Of a stretch of DNA of 64,000 nt, positions 29,517-45,911 are shown in pieces (position 1 is the stretch's first letter; each line of letters begins with the position of its first letter). Below the pieces are notes generated by a model that made no database searches, was not told the DNA's origin, and worked only from the letters and a program-made list of their open reading frames with translations. Source of the stretch: Streptomyces globosus (lineage in GTDB: Bacteria > Actinomycetota > Actinomycetes > Streptomycetales > Streptomycetaceae). The position numbers were made by a program, and so were the translations under genes. The stretch is taken from positions 561,501-625,500 of the forward strand of contig NZ_CP030862.1 of assembly GCF_003325375.1 (NCBI RefSeq). The letters are read 5' to 3'.

Positions 29517-29523
29517 CGGGCCT

Positions 29524-29552
29524 GGCCGGGGCTCTCGCGCAGAGCCCCGGCC
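29524..29552 (+). other. 12-bp hairpin in the rpoB-rpoC gap
   Basis: GGCCGGGGCTCT (29524-29535), loop CGCGC, AGAGCCCCGGCC (29541-29552). A perfect stem in the 96-base gap; no T-run. It could be a processing or pausing site, or adjust the RpoB:RpoC ratio. Confidence 0.65.
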
Positions 29553-29612
29553 GTCCCCGGGACCGTTCAGACCATGATTGAGACACGACCCCGAAAGAGG
29601 GATTGACGCACA

Positions 29613-33512
<3,900 letters not shown>

Positions 33513-33521
33513 GGTCACACA

Positions 33522-33561
33522 GAAGCCCCCCGCCGCTCCGAGAGGAGCGGCGGGGGGCTTC
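33522..33561. terminator. strong terminator between rpoC and the YfhO-family gene
   Basis: GAAGCCCCCCGCCGCTCC (33522-33539), loop GAGA, and its complement at 33544-33561: a perfect 18-bp stem. It lies between two convergent genes, so it may serve both strands. Confidence 0.92.
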
Positions 33562-33593
33562 GCCGTTTCCGCGGGGCCTTGGGGGCCTGCCGC

Positions 33594-36131
33594 TCACGCG
33601 CGCCCGGGGGCGCGCAGGCGGCGGCGGAGGCGGGGGAAGGCGGTGGCGGCCGTCAGGGCCAGGGCGGCCAGGGCGGCGCCGGCGAGGCCCGGGAGGAGGC
33701 CCGGCGGGGTGTAGGTGCAGGCGAGGGTGCGGGTGTCCGGGGGGAGGCGGAGGGCCAGCAGGCCGTGGAAGGGGGTGAGGGGGGCGGGGCGGCCGTCGGC
33801 GGTGCACCGCCAGCCCGGGACCGCCGTCGTCGCGACGACCGCCGTGCCCGCGGCGCCCGGCGGGAGGTCGGCCAGGAGGGAGTGGCCGCCGGTGCGGACC
33901 GCCGTGGCGCCCGTACGGGTGAGGCGGGCGACCGCGTCGTCCAGGGCTGCCCGGTCCAGGCACCCGATCGGGTGGGACTCGGCGGCTGCCGCCGTGGCGG
34001 TGCTCCCGCCCCGGGCGCGGACGGTCGCGGTGAGCGCGCCGTCCGCCGGGACCGGGCCGAGGCGGACCACGCCCGTGGTCCTGCCGTCCAGCCGGCGCTC
34101 GCCGCCTGGGTGGGAGAGGGTGCCGGTGAGGCCGGGGGAGTACCAGTACGCCTCCGAGCCCGGGGCGCAGTGCGCCGTGTACGTCCGCTGCTGCGGCGTG
34201 CCGTCCGCGGTCGGCTCCGGGACCCGGTAGACCGCGGCGCCGAGGGCGTTCTCCTGGCGGGCGTACACGCTGTCCGCGGGGTGGGGCGAGGTGAAGGGGG
34301 CGCTGCGGACCGTCACGAGCGGGGGAGCGGGGAAGCGGGAGGCCGTCCAGGTGCCGGCGACGGGGCCGGGGCGGACGCGGGCGCCGATCGCGAAGACCGC
34401 GTCGAGGACGGGGTTGTCCGCGCCGAAGAAGGTCCGGCCGTCGTTCTTGAAGCCGTAGCCGAGGGGCTCCAGCGCCCTGTACGTGGCCTCGGGGAGGTAG
34501 CTGCTGTAGTACTGCGGGCCTTCGGCGCGCAGCGCGAGCGCGTCGTTGTACGAGGTCTGCGGCGTGCCGGAGTCGGTCCGGTATGCGGGCCAGCCGTTCA
34601 CCTGCCGGACGGCCTCGGTGTGCGCGGCGATCGACGGGCCGCTGGTGGCGGCGGGCTTGGCCCAGCGCTCCCGCGCGCGGCGGACGTCGGCGTTCCAGGC
34701 GGCTGCCGCGGACTCGGCGAAGACCAGGCCGGCCATCAGGACGGCCGCCGACGGGACGAGGAGGCGGTGCCTCGCGCCGTGGTGCAGCAGGGCCACGGCG
34801 AGGACGGACAGGGCGCCGCCGCCCAGGACGGCGGGCCAGGTCCAGCCGCCGAAGTCGTCGGTGCGGCGCAGCAGGAAGGCGGCGGCGGCGAGCACCGCGG
34901 CCGCCGCCGCTGCATGCAGCGGGCGGGGGCGGTGGGCCAGGGCGAGCCAGGCCAGGACCACCAGCAGGGCGCTGAAGACGAAGGTCTCGCGGTACGGGTT
35001 GCCGTTGGGCACCGCCAGCCCGTGCCAGAGGTACTGGGTGGGCGGGAACTGGAAGGAGGCGAGGACCAGGACGGTCGCGGCGCCCCACACCAGGCGGGTG
35101 CGGCGGGCGATCGCCGGGTGGAAGAGGAACGCCAGCGCGAGGACCGTGGCGAGCGAGGCGACGTACAGGCGGGGGCGGCCGCCCCACAGGTGCGTGGCCG
35201 GCAGCATCCCGGAGAGCAGGACGTCCAGTCCCACGGGCTGGAACGCCGCGGCCTGCGTCTGCCGGGCGGCGCCGCTCGACAGGAACGCCGGCAGCAGCAG
35301 GGGCAGGGTCAGCAGGATCCCGGTCGCCGCGGCGGTGGCGGCGCGCCAGAGCGCGCGCAGCCGCTGCCGGCCGGTCGTCTCCAGGGTGGCCAGGCGGACC
35401 GCGAGGAGGACGCAGGCGGCCATCGTCGCCATCATCGCGGTGTAGAAGTTCCCCAGCCAGGCGAGCGCGACGAGCAGCGCGGCGCCGGGCGGGCGGCGCC
35501 CCTCGATGCACCACTCGACGGCGATGCCGAGCAGCGGCAGCGCGACGAGGCCCCACAGCCACATGGGGATGTACGAGGCGTCGCTGAGGGCCCAGCCGCA
35601 CAGCCCGTAGCAGGCGCCGAGGACGCCCCGCTGCCACCAGGGGCCGGGCCGGAGCCGGCCGAGGTAGGCCGCCATGGCCGCGGCGGCGGTGCCCGTGGTC
35701 AGCGGGGTGACCGCGAAGACGGCGAGGTCGACGTGGTCGCGGGGGACGAGGACGGCCGCCCAGGAGAACGGGTTCCCGAGGTAGGTGTGGTAGTCGGAGA
35801 GGAACTGCTGTCCGAATCCGCCGCGCCAGGTGAACAGCAGGTCGCCGGCGGCCTGCCCGTGGGCGAGGTCCCACAGGCCGCGGTGGAACGGGACGTACTG
35901 GTTGGCCTGGTCGTTGACTGCCCGGCCGAGGCTGCCGAAGGGGAAGGCGCCCCGGGCGGCCCAGGCCGTGCAGACGGCGGCAGCGGTCAGCAGGAAGGCC
36001 GACAGCGGGGCGCGGAGGCGGGCGAGGACCGGGTGGCTGCGGGCGGTGTCCGGCGGCCGGGCCGGGCTGTCCGCTGCCTTCGGCTCCGGGGTGGCCGTCC
36101 GCAATGTCGCGCTCCCTGCTGGTCGTGCCAT
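33594..36131 (-). CDS. YfhO-family polytopic membrane protein
   Basis: 845 residues from ATG 36131. A hydrophilic N-terminus of about 40 residues, then roughly 12 hydrophobic helices, including [25 protein letters not shown] helix 1 and [20 protein letters not shown] after it, as in YfhO proteins. A large extracytoplasmic domain follows (about residues 500-800), and one last helix before the Arg-rich tail [12 protein letters not shown]. YfhO proteins of Firmicutes take part in glycosylating teichoic acids, so a surface-polymer role is likely. A TTG at 36104 with GGGAG just upstream and a minus-strand TACACT around 36155 suggest the real start may be nine codons later. Unexpected neighbour: it sits between rpoC and rpsL. 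Confidence 0.85.
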   Translation of the reverse strand: MARPAGSATLRTATPEPKAADSPARPPDTARSHPVLARLRAPLSAFLLTAAAVCTAWAARGAFPFGSLGRAVNDQANQYVPFHRGLWDLAHGQAAGDLLFTWRGGFGQQFLSDYHTYLGNPFSWAAVLVPRDHVDLAVFAVTPLTTGTAAAAMAAYLGRLRPGPWWQRGVLGACYGLCGWALSDASYIPMWLWGLVALPLLGIAVEWCIEGRRPPGAALLVALAWLGNFYTAMMATMAACVLLAVRLATLETTGRQRLRALWRAATAAATGILLTLPLLLPAFLSSGAARQTQAAAFQPVGLDVLLSGMLPATHLWGGRPRLYVASLATVLALAFLFHPAIARRTRLVWGAATVLVLASFQFPPTQYLWHGLAVPNGNPYRETFVFSALLVVLAWLALAHRPRPLHAAAAAAVLAAAAFLLRRTDDFGGWTWPAVLGGGALSVLAVALLHHGARHRLLVPSAAVLMAGLVFAESAAAAWNADVRRARERWAKPAATSGPSIAAHTEAVRQVNGWPAYRTDSGTPQTSYNDALALRAEGPQYYSSYLPEATYRALEPLGYGFKNDGRTFFGADNPVLDAVFAIGARVRPGPVAGTWTASRFPAPPLVTVRSAPFTSPHPADSVYARQENALGAAVYRVPEPTADGTPQQRTYTAHCAPGSEAYWYSPGLTGTLSHPGGERRLDGRTTGVVRLGPVPADGALTATVRARGGSTATAAAAESHPIGCLDRAALDDAVARLTRTGATAVRTGGHSLLADLPPGAAGTAVVATTAVPGWRCTADGRPAPLTPFHGLLALRLPPDTRTLACTYTPPGLLPGLAGAALAALALTAATAFPRLRRRLRAPGRA

Positions 36132-36333
36132 TCGGGGGGAATCGGGGGGCAGTGTAGTGGTCCGGCGGGGTCCCGACGGACCGCCGCGGGACGGCCGCCG
36201 GACCGCCGCGGGGGCGGGTGCAGGCGGCCGGGACCCATACCACATCCCGGCGCCGGGCACGGCCCGGGAGCCCGCAGGCCAGACGCGGCACGGGCCGCGG
36301 GCCCGCAGGCGCGGCGACGGCGGGGCCTTTGTT
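36132..36333. other. divergent intergenic region, YfhO gene to str promoter
   Basis: Two hundred GC-rich bases with a candidate minus-strand -10 (TACACT read on the minus strand near 36150-36155) for the YfhO gene. Nothing else recognisable. Confidence 0.4.
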
Positions 36334-36362
36334 TTGACCGGAGTGGATGGGGTGGGTACGCT
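36334..36362 (+). promoter_or_regulatory. str operon promoter (rpsL-rpsG-fusA)
   Basis: TTGACC (36334-36339), exactly 17 bases, TACGCT (36357-36362), preceded by a T-run (GTTTTG). The predicted start near 36369 gives a leader of about 185 bases. Confidence 0.8.
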
Positions 36363-36368
36363 CAGACC

Positions 36369-36554
36369 TTGTGCCTGGGGTGTGCCTGGGCTCCCGTGCG
36401 TGTCCATCAACCGCACGCGGGCCGCACAAGCCGCCGCGATCCACGTCCTCCCGCGCTTGCGCGGGGGTCTGCCGGATCCGACACACCCGACCGCGTGGGT
36501 CGGGGAACGTTCCAGGTTAGCTTCACTACACGGCACACAGAAACCGGAGAAGTA
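36369..36554 (+). promoter_or_regulatory. rpsL leader with stem-loop element shared with the rpsJ leader
   Basis: Untranslated leader. Hairpin 1: CCCGCG-CTTG-CGCGGG (36450-36465). Element 36479-36503: CGACAC, one variable base, then CCCGACC-GCGTG-GGTCGG forming a stem-loop (stem 36486-36504). The same 25 bases, with one difference, occur at 53202-53226 before rpsJ. Then the ribosome site GGAGAAG at 36546-36552. A regulatory RNA role is inferred from repetition and structure. Confidence 0.65.
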
Positions 36555-36926
36555 GTGCCTACGATCCAGCAGCTGGTCCGGAAGGGCCGGCAGGACAAGG
36601 TCGAGAAGACGAAGACGCCCGCGCTCGAGGCTTCGCCCCAGCGCCGCGGCGTCTGCACGCGTGTGTTCACGACCACCCCGAAGAAGCCGAACTCGGCGCT
36701 CCGCAAGGTCGCGCGTGTGCGTCTGACCTCCGGCATCGAGGTCACCGCTTACATTCCGGGTGAGGGACACAACCTGCAGGAGCACTCGATCGTGCTCGTG
36801 CGTGGTGGCCGTGTGAAGGACCTGCCGGGTGTTCGTTACAAGATCATCCGCGGTGCGCTTGACACCCAGGCTGTCAAGAACCGCAAGCAGGCCCGCAGCC
36901 GCTACGGCGCCAAGAAGGAGAAGTAA
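36555..36926 (+). CDS. rpsL: 30S ribosomal protein S12
   Basis: 123 residues. Decoding-centre protein. [18 protein letters not shown] holds the lysine (Lys43 region), and [12 protein letters not shown] holds the second lysine (Lys88 region), both wild type, so no streptomycin-resistance change is visible. GTG start at 36555, three bases from GGAGAAG. Confidence 0.98.
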   Translation: MPTIQQLVRKGRQDKVEKTKTPALEASPQRRGVCTRVFTTTPKKPNSALRKVARVRLTSGIEVTAYIPGEGHNLQEHSIVLVRGGRVKDLPGVRYKIIRGALDTQAVKNRKQARSRYGAKKEK

Positions 36927-36928
36927 GA

Positions 36929-37399
36929 ATGCCTCGTAAGGGCCCCGCCCCGAAGCGCCCGGTCATCATCGACCCGGTCTACCAGTCTCCTCTTGTCACC
37001 TCGCTGATCAACAAGATCCTGCTGAACGGCAAGCGCTCCACCGCCGAGCGCATCGTCTACGGCGCCATGGAAGGCCTCCGCGAGAAGACCGGCAACGACC
37101 CGGTCATCACGCTGAAGCGCGCGCTGGAGAACGTCAAGCCGTCGCTGGAGGTCAAGTCCCGCCGCGTCGGTGGTGCGACCTACCAGGTTCCGGTCGAGGT
37201 CAAGCCGGGTCGCCAGTCGACCCTCGCGCTGCGCTGGCTCGTGGGCTACTCCCGCGCCCGCCGCGAGAAGACCATGACCGAGCGCCTCATGAACGAGCTC
37301 CTCGACGCCTCGAACGGCCTCGGTGCGGCCGTCAAGAAGCGCGAGGACACGCACAAGATGGCCGAGTCCAACAAGGCCTTCGCGCACTACCGCTGGTAG
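36929..37399 (+). CDS. rpsG: 30S ribosomal protein S7
   Basis: 156 residues: [57 protein letters not shown] and the C-terminal [14 protein letters not shown]. Initiates 30S head assembly. ATG two bases after the rpsL stop; its ribosome site AAGGAGAAG lies in the end of rpsL. Confidence 0.98.
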   Translation: MPRKGPAPKRPVIIDPVYQSPLVTSLINKILLNGKRSTAERIVYGAMEGLREKTGNDPVITLKRALENVKPSLEVKSRRVGGATYQVPVEVKPGRQSTLALRWLVGYSRARREKTMTERLMNELLDASNGLGAAVKKREDTHKMAESNKAFAHYRW

Positions 37400-37438
37400 T
37401 CGCAACCCACATCGAGACCGAGAGAAGACTGAAGCCTT

Positions 37439-39568
<2,130 letters not shown>

Positions 39569-39607
39569 CTCTCCCGAGTACACGCTTTAGGCTTGTCACC
39601 GGAACCT

Positions 39608-39649
39608 CCGGGGCAGCAGGAGATTCTTCCGAAAAACCTGTTGCCCCGG
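39608..39649 (+). other. long hairpin in the fusA-tuf gap
   Basis: CCGGGGCAGCAGG (39608-39620) pairs with CCTGTTGCCCCGG (39637-39649): 13 bp with one G-T pair and a 16-base AU-rich loop. It lies in the 155-base gap before tuf. Could be an attenuator, RNase site or the end of the rpsL transcript; tuf may also have its own promoter here (TAGGCT at 39588-39593 is a possible -10). Confidence 0.65.
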
Positions 39650-39723
39650 GGACCGGCTTTCCAGCAAAGATCACCTGGCGCCGATGAGTAAGGCGTACAG
39701 AACCACTCTCCAGGAGGACCCCC

Positions 39724-40917
<1,194 letters not shown>

Positions 40918-40970
40918 GTTCCTTCACGTTCTGACCTGGTAGTCCGCGCGAGCGGGCTCCGTGTCTGACA

Positions 40971-41024
40971 CCAGGGCCCCTCCCCTGTCGCTCCGGCGGC
41001 GGGGGAGGGGCCCTGGCTGTTTCC
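40971..41024 (+). terminator. terminator of tuf
   Basis: CCAGGGCCCCTCCCC (40971-40985) pairs perfectly with GGGGAGGGGCCCTGG (41002-41016), then CTGTTT. Confidence 0.9.
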
Positions 41025-41058
41025 CCGGGCGGGGCGCGCCGCCCGGGGGCGCGTACGC

Positions 41059-41094
41059 AAGAGGGCCGCACCCCCGCGGGGGTGCGGCCCTCTT
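41059..41094 (-). terminator. terminator of rfbC (perfect 36-base palindrome)
   Basis: An 18-base arm starting AAGAGGGCCGCACCC (41059-41076) and its exact complement (41077-41094) meet without a true loop. It lies 22 bases beyond the rfbC stop on the minus strand and close behind the tuf terminator, insulating the two units. Confidence 0.88.
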
Positions 41095-41115
41095 CCGTAC
41101 GTGGTGCAGCGGCCG

Positions 41116-41715
41116 TCAGGCCGTGCGCAGCGACTCCGTGAACGCCTTGCAGGCGGCGTAGTCGGGCAGCAGACCCGTCTCGACGGCCTGCGCCAGCGAC
41201 GGCGCGGCCTCGTCGCGGGCGGACAGCAGCGGGACCTCCGCCGGCCAGTCGATGCCCAGGTCGGGGTCGAGCGGGTGCACCGAGTGCTCGCCGGTCGGGT
41301 TGTAGGTCTCGGAGCAGAGGTACGACAGGGTGGCGTCGTCGGTGAGGGCGCAGAAGCCGTGGCCCATGCCCTCGGGGATGTAGACCGCGCGGCGGTCGGT
41401 GTCGTCGAGGCGGACGCCCTCCCACCGGCCGAAGGTCGGCGAGCCGACCCGCAGGTCGACGATGACGTCGAGCACGGCGCCGCGCACGCACGTCACGTAC
41501 TTCGCCTGGCCGGGCGGCACGTCGGCGAAGTGGATGCCGCGGACGACGCCGCGGGAGGAGACCGACAGGTTGGCCTGGGCCAGCTTCAGCGGGTGGCCGG
41601 TGAGTTCGGCAAGCCTGTCGAAGCGGTACCACTCGGTGAACAGGCCGCGCGGGTCGCCGTGCAGCTGCGGGGTGACCTCGAAGACGCCCTCGAGGGAGAG
41701 TTCGCGGAACTTCAC
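41116..41715 (-). CDS. rfbC: dTDP-4-dehydrorhamnose 3,5-epimerase
   Basis: 199 residues, cupin-fold RmlC. Third step of dTDP-L-rhamnose synthesis. Seen: [20 protein letters not shown], the catalytic [45 protein letters not shown] and [18 protein letters not shown] with the tyrosine/His-Asp region. Start ATG 41715 overlaps the rfbA stop by four bases. Confidence 0.95.
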   Translation of the reverse strand: MKFRELSLEGVFEVTPQLHGDPRGLFTEWYRFDRLAELTGHPLKLAQANLSVSSRGVVRGIHFADVPPGQAKYVTCVRGAVLDVIVDLRVGSPTFGRWEGVRLDDTDRRAVYIPEGMGHGFCALTDDATLSYLCSETYNPTGEHSVHPLDPDLGIDWPAEVPLLSARDEAAPSLAQAVETGLLPDYAACKAFTESLRTA

Positions 41716-42587
41716 TTGGCCGCCTCCTCGTCGAGCAGGTTCAGCAGGTACTGGCCGTAGCCGCTCTTGAGCAGGGGCTCGGCCAGCGTGCGCAGCTGCG
41801 CGTCGTCGATCAGGCCGGCCCGCCAGGCGGCCTCCTCGATGCAGCCGATCTTGAAGCCCTGGCGCTCCTCGATGACGCGGACGAACTCGGAGGCCTGGAC
41901 CATGGAGACGAAGGTGCCGGTGTCCAGCCAGGCGGTGCCGCGGTCGAGGATGGTGACGTTGAGCTCGCCGGCCTGGAGGTAGGCATCGTTGACGGCGGTG
42001 ATCTCCAACTCGCCGCGGGCGCTGGGCTTCAGGCCCCTGGCTATCTCCACGACGCGGTTGTCGTAGAAGTAGAGGCCGGGCACGGCGTAGCGGGACTTCG
42101 GCTTGGCCGGCTTCTCCTCGATGGAGATGGCCTGGCCCTTCTCGTCGAACTCGACGACGCCGTAGGCCGTCGGGTCGGCGACGGGGTAGGCGAAGACGCG
42201 GCCGCCCTTGGCGCCCGTGTGCTCGGCGAGGCGCGTGCCGAGGCCGCTGCCGTGGAAGATGTTGTCGCCGAGGATCAGGGCGACGGACTCGTCGCCGATG
42301 AAGTCGGCGCCGAGGACGAAGGCCTGGGCGATGCCCTCGGGGCGCTCCTGGACCGCGTACTCCAGCCGCAGGCCGAACTGGGAGCCGTCGCCGAGCAGCC
42401 GCTCGAACTGCGCCCGGTCCTCCGGCGTGGTGATGACGAGAATCTCACTGATTCCGGCCATGACCAGGGTGGAGAGCGGATAGTAGATCATCGGCTTGTC
42501 GAAGACGGGGAGCAGCTGCTTCGAGACTGCCCGGGTCAGCGGCCAGAGTCGGGATCCGGTTCCGCCGGCCAAGAGAATTCCACGCAT
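41712..42587 (-). CDS. rfbA: glucose-1-phosphate thymidylyltransferase
   Basis: 291 residues, RmlA. Makes dTDP-glucose from dTTP and glucose-1-phosphate. [63 protein letters not shown] and ITAVNDAYL match the family. ATG 42587 is preceded on the minus strand by a TAGGGT -10 box only seven bases away and by no good ribosome site, so the mRNA is probably leaderless. An upstream in-frame start at 42611 would precede the -10 box. Confidence 0.95.
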   Translation of the reverse strand: MRGILLAGGTGSRLWPLTRAVSKQLLPVFDKPMIYYPLSTLVMAGISEILVITTPEDRAQFERLLGDGSQFGLRLEYAVQERPEGIAQAFVLGADFIGDESVALILGDNIFHGSGLGTRLAEHTGAKGGRVFAYPVADPTAYGVVEFDEKGQAISIEEKPAKPKSRYAVPGLYFYDNRVVEIARGLKPSARGELEITAVNDAYLQAGELNVTILDRGTAWLDTGTFVSMVQASEFVRVIEERQGFKIGCIEEAAWRAGLIDDAQLRTLAEPLLKSGYGQYLLNLLDEEAAK

Positions 42588-42594
42588 GGGCACA

Positions 42595-42600
42595 ACCCTA
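42595..42600 (-). promoter_or_regulatory. -10 box of rfbA, leaderless promoter
   Basis: Minus-strand TAGGGT with seven bases to the ATG. The -35 region is weak. Arranged back to back with the rfbB promoter, 57 bases apart. Confidence 0.55.
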
Positions 42601-42656
42601 TGCGAGAGCAAGCGGAGTGAGGCGCTCCGGGCCGGTGGGGTGGTAGGACAAGCGGC

Positions 42657-42662
42657 TAGACT
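42657..42662 (+). promoter_or_regulatory. -10 box of rfbB, nearly leaderless promoter
   Basis: TAGACT ends nine bases before the rfbB ATG; no ribosome site fits between. Transcription should begin at or within three bases of the start codon. Confidence 0.55.
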
Positions 42663-42671
42663 CTTCGTACT

Positions 42672-43649
42672 ATGCGCATCCTCGTGACCGGCGGCGCCGG
42701 CTTCATCGGTTCAGAATTTGTTCGCCAGCAGCTCGGTGCGGATGCATCGGCCCAGATCACGGTCTTCGACAAGCTGACCTACTCCGGAGTCGAAGCCAAC
42801 CTCGCGCCGGTCGCGGACCACCCCGGTTACAAGTTCGTCAAGGGCGACATCTGCGACGCCGAAGCCGTCGACGCGGTGATGCCCGGTCACGACGTGGTGG
42901 TGCACTTCGCCGCCGAGTCGCACGTCGACCGCTCCATCGCCGGCGCCGGCCCGTTCGTCATGACCAACGTCGTCGGCACCCAGGTGCTGCTGGACTCCGC
43001 ACGCAAGCACGGCGTCGGCCGCTTCGTGCACATCTCCACCGACGAGGTCTACGGCTCCATCAGCGAGGGCTCCTGGACCGAGGAGTGGCCGCTGGTCCCC
43101 AACTCCCCGTACTCCGCCTCGAAGGCCTCCTCCGACCTGCTGGCGCTGGCGTACGCGCGCACGCACGGCATGGACGTCGTGGTGACCCGCTGCTCCAACA
43201 ACTACGGGCACTACCAGTTCCCGGAGAAGGTCATCCCGCTGTTCGTCACCAACCTGATGGACGGCCGGAAGGTCCCGCTGTACGGCAACGGCGGCAACGT
43301 CCGCGACTGGCTGCACGTCTCCGACCACTGCCGGGGCATCGACCTGGCGATGCGCAAGGGCCGCGGCGGCGAGGTCTACAACATCGGCGGCGGCACCGAG
43401 CTCACCAACAAGGAGCTCACCGGCGTCCTGCTGGAGGCCGCCGGCCTCGGCTGGGACATGGTCGAGCACGTCGAGGACCGCAAGGGCCACGACCTGCGCT
43501 ACTCCATCGACATCAGCAAGATCAACGCCGAGCTGGGCTACGAGCCGCAGGTCCGCTTCGAGGACGGCATCGCGCAGACCATCGCCTGGTACCGCGAGAA
43601 CCGCGGCTGGTGGGAGCCGCTCAAGGACAAGGCAGCGCTGCAGAAGTGA
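42672..43649 (+). CDS. rfbB: dTDP-glucose 4,6-dehydratase
   Basis: 325 residues, extended SDR (RmlB). [17 protein letters not shown] (NAD site), [24 protein letters not shown] with the catalytic Asp-Glu pair, [14 protein letters not shown] (YxxxK), [14 protein letters not shown], and [16 protein letters not shown] are all present. Second step to dTDP-rhamnose. ATG 42672. Confidence 0.96.
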   Translation: MRILVTGGAGFIGSEFVRQQLGADASAQITVFDKLTYSGVEANLAPVADHPGYKFVKGDICDAEAVDAVMPGHDVVVHFAAESHVDRSIAGAGPFVMTNVVGTQVLLDSARKHGVGRFVHISTDEVYGSISEGSWTEEWPLVPNSPYSASKASSDLLALAYARTHGMDVVVTRCSNNYGHYQFPEKVIPLFVTNLMDGRKVPLYGNGGNVRDWLHVSDHCRGIDLAMRKGRGGEVYNIGGGTELTNKELTGVLLEAAGLGWDMVEHVEDRKGHDLRYSIDISKINAELGYEPQVRFEDGIAQTIAWYRENRGWWEPLKDKAALQK

Positions 43650-44584
43650 CCGCCTCCGCCACCCCCGCCGTGCCGTCCGCCGCCGGGCGCTGGGTCGTCA
43701 CCGGCGCCGCCGGCATGCTCGGCCGGGACCTCCTCGCCGTACTGGAGGACGCCGGGATCGAGGCGGCCGGCCTGCGCCGCGCCGACCTCGACGTCACGGA
43801 CGCCGCCGCCGTCCGGGCAGCCGTCGAGGGCGCCGCCGTCGTCGTCAACTGCGCCGCCTGGACCGACGTCGACGGCGCGGAGACCGCCGAGGACGCCGCC
43901 ACCGCCGTCAACGGCACCGGCGTCCGCGTCCTCGCCGCCGCCTGCGCCGACGCCGGCGCGCGCCTGCTGCACGTCTCCACCGACTACGTGCTCCCCGGCG
44001 ACGCCTCCGAGCCGTACCGCGAGGACGCCGAGACCGGCCCGCTCAACGCGTACGGCCGCAGCAAGCTCGCGGGCGAGCGTGCCGTCGCCGAACTGCTCCC
44101 GCAGGACGGCTACACCGTCCGCACCGCCTGGCTGTACGGCGAGCACGGGCCGAACTTCGTCGCGACCATGCTGAAGCTGGCCGCGCAGCGCGACACCCTC
44201 GACGTCGTCGACGACCAGCACGGCCAGCCCACCTGGTCCCGCGCGCTCGCCCACCGGCTCGTCGAGCTGGGCCTCGCCGCCCTCGCGGGCCGCGCCCCGG
44301 CCGGCGTCTACCACGGCACCGCGAGCGGCCGCACCACCTGGTTCGGGCTGGCCCGCGAGGCCTACCGGCTCGCCGGCCTCGACCCGGAGCGGATCCGCCC
44401 CACCACCTCCGCGGCCTTCGTCCGCCCCGCGGCGCGCCCCGCGTTCAGCGTGCTCGGCCACGACCGCTGGGCCGAGGCCGGCCTGGCCCCGCTCGCCGAC
44501 TGGCGCGAGCAGCTCGCCGAGGCGCTGGCCACTCCCGAGTTCACCCGGCTCGCCGCCGGGGCCCGCGAGGGCAGTACGGGATGA
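43646..44584 (+). CDS. rfbD: dTDP-4-dehydrorhamnose reductase
   Basis: 312 residues, RmlD. WVVTGAAGMLGRDLLAVLE, NCAAWTDVDGAE, HVSTDYVLPGDASEPYRED, NAYGRSKLAGE (YxxxK) and RTAWLYGEHGPNFVATML are diagnostic. Last step to dTDP-L-rhamnose. GTG 43646 overlaps the rfbB stop (GTGA). Confidence 0.95.
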   Translation: MTASATPAVPSAAGRWVVTGAAGMLGRDLLAVLEDAGIEAAGLRRADLDVTDAAAVRAAVEGAAVVVNCAAWTDVDGAETAEDAATAVNGTGVRVLAAACADAGARLLHVSTDYVLPGDASEPYREDAETGPLNAYGRSKLAGERAVAELLPQDGYTVRTAWLYGEHGPNFVATMLKLAAQRDTLDVVDDQHGQPTWSRALAHRLVELGLAALAGRAPAGVYHGTASGRTTWFGLAREAYRLAGLDPERIRPTTSAAFVRPAARPAFSVLGHDRWAEAGLAPLADWREQLAEALATPEFTRLAAGAREGSTG

Positions 44585-45909
44585 AGGCCCTGCTGGGCAA
44601 GGCCACCGCGGCGCTGCCGCCGGGCACCGTCGCGGTGGCCGGCGGCACCGTCGTGCTGGGCGCGGCCTCGTACGTCCACCTGGGCGTGGCCGGGCACAGC
44701 CTCTCCACCGAGGCCATGGCGAACGTCTCCGTCCTGTGGACGATCGTGATGTCCGTCGGCATCGGCGTGTTCTTCCCCGTCGAGCAGGAGCTCACCCGGA
44801 TCGTCGCCGCCCGCACGGTCCTCGGCCAGGGCGCCGCCCCCGTGCTGCGCCGGGCCACCCTGATGACCGCGGCGATGCTCGGCGCGACCCTGCTCGTCCT
44901 CGCCCTCGGCGCCGGCCCGATCGCCGACCTCCTCTTCCAGGGCGACCGCGGCCTGGTCGCCGCGCTCGGCGGCGCCTTCACCGGCATGGCCGTCTGCTAC
45001 CTGACGCGCGGCGTGCTCGCCGGCCTCGGCCGGTTCGGCGCGTACGGGCTCCAACTCGGCCTCGACGGCGGCCTGCGGATCCTCCTCGCCTTCGGCTGTG
45101 CAGTGCTCGGACTGGACTCCGCGCTCGCCTTCAGCCTCGTCCTCGCGCTCGCGCCCGTCGCCGCGATGCTCGTCACGCTGCCGCCGCTGCTGCGCGCCGC
45201 CGGGCCCGGCGGCGCCGTCTCCTGGCGGGAGCTGACGGGCGGTCTGGGCCTGCTGATCCTCTCGACGCTGCTGTCGCAGGTCGTCGTCAACGCCGCGGTG
45301 ATGAGCACCAAGCTGCTCGCCCCGACCGACAGCGTGCTGATCGCCGCCCTGCTCAACGCCCTCGTCCTGGCCCGTGTGCCGCTGTTCGTCTTCGGCTCGC
45401 TCCAGGCCTCGCTGCTGGGCGGGCTCACCGCCGCGTTCACCGCAGGCGACAGGGCGGCGTTCTCGGCGATGCTGCGCCGGATCGCCGTCGTCGTCGGCAT
45501 GCTCGGCCTGGCCGGCGGCATCCCCGCGACGGCGCTCGGCCCCTGGCTGATCGAGGTCCTCTTCGGGGCCCGCCCCGTCCTGGGCTGCCTCGACTTCTTC
45601 CTGCTGTCCGCCGGCACCGTGGCGTACATGTTCGCGATGGTGCTCGGCCAGGCGCTGATGGTCTTCAAGCGGCACCACCTGCAGCTGCTGTGCTGGGCCG
45701 TCGGCACCGCCGTCCTCGTGGGCGTCACCTTCGCGCCGGGCGAGGTGGCCCTGCGCGTCATCCTGGCCTACGCCCTCGGCTCCCTGGCGACCGTGCTCGG
45801 TATGCTGGCCGTGCTGAGGCTGAGGTTCCCCGGGGCTCCGGGCGCAACCGGGGGGTCCGGGCACGAGGGCGCCGCACGCCCGCTGGGCGCCGGGGCGGTC
45901 GGGGAGTGA
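44581..45909 (+). CDS. polysaccharide flippase-like polytopic membrane protein
   Basis: 442 residues with about 12 hydrophobic helices spread over the whole length, similar in layout to MATE/MVF-type Wzx or polysaccharide biosynthesis proteins: an N-terminal VSVLWTIVMSVGIGVFFPVEQELTRIV, paired helices with short loops, LLSTLLSQVVVNAA-like central region, and a late YMFAMVLGQALMVFKRHH. No enzyme motif. Likely exports a lipid-linked saccharide. ATG 44581 overlaps the rfbD stop (ATGA), so it belongs to the rhamnose operon. Confidence 0.75.
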   Translation: MKALLGKATAALPPGTVAVAGGTVVLGAASYVHLGVAGHSLSTEAMANVSVLWTIVMSVGIGVFFPVEQELTRIVAARTVLGQGAAPVLRRATLMTAAMLGATLLVLALGAGPIADLLFQGDRGLVAALGGAFTGMAVCYLTRGVLAGLGRFGAYGLQLGLDGGLRILLAFGCAVLGLDSALAFSLVLALAPVAAMLVTLPPLLRAAGPGGAVSWRELTGGLGLLILSTLLSQVVVNAAVMSTKLLAPTDSVLIAALLNALVLARVPLFVFGSLQASLLGGLTAAFTAGDRAAFSAMLRRIAVVVGMLGLAGGIPATALGPWLIEVLFGARPVLGCLDFFLLSAGTVAYMFAMVLGQALMVFKRHHLQLLCWAVGTAVLVGVTFAPGEVALRVILAYALGSLATVLGMLAVLRLRFPGAPGATGGSGHEGAARPLGAGAVGE

Positions 45910-45911
45910 CC

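Noticed and set aside
36660..36860. Possible streptomycin-resistance change in rpsL
   Set aside because: Both key lysines are present in KPNSALRK and GRVKDLPG.
33579..36926. A long plus-strand frame over the YfhO gene running into rpsL
   Set aside because: Only its last 124 codons (rpsL) are real; the rest is Gly/Arg low complexity opposite a convincing membrane protein.
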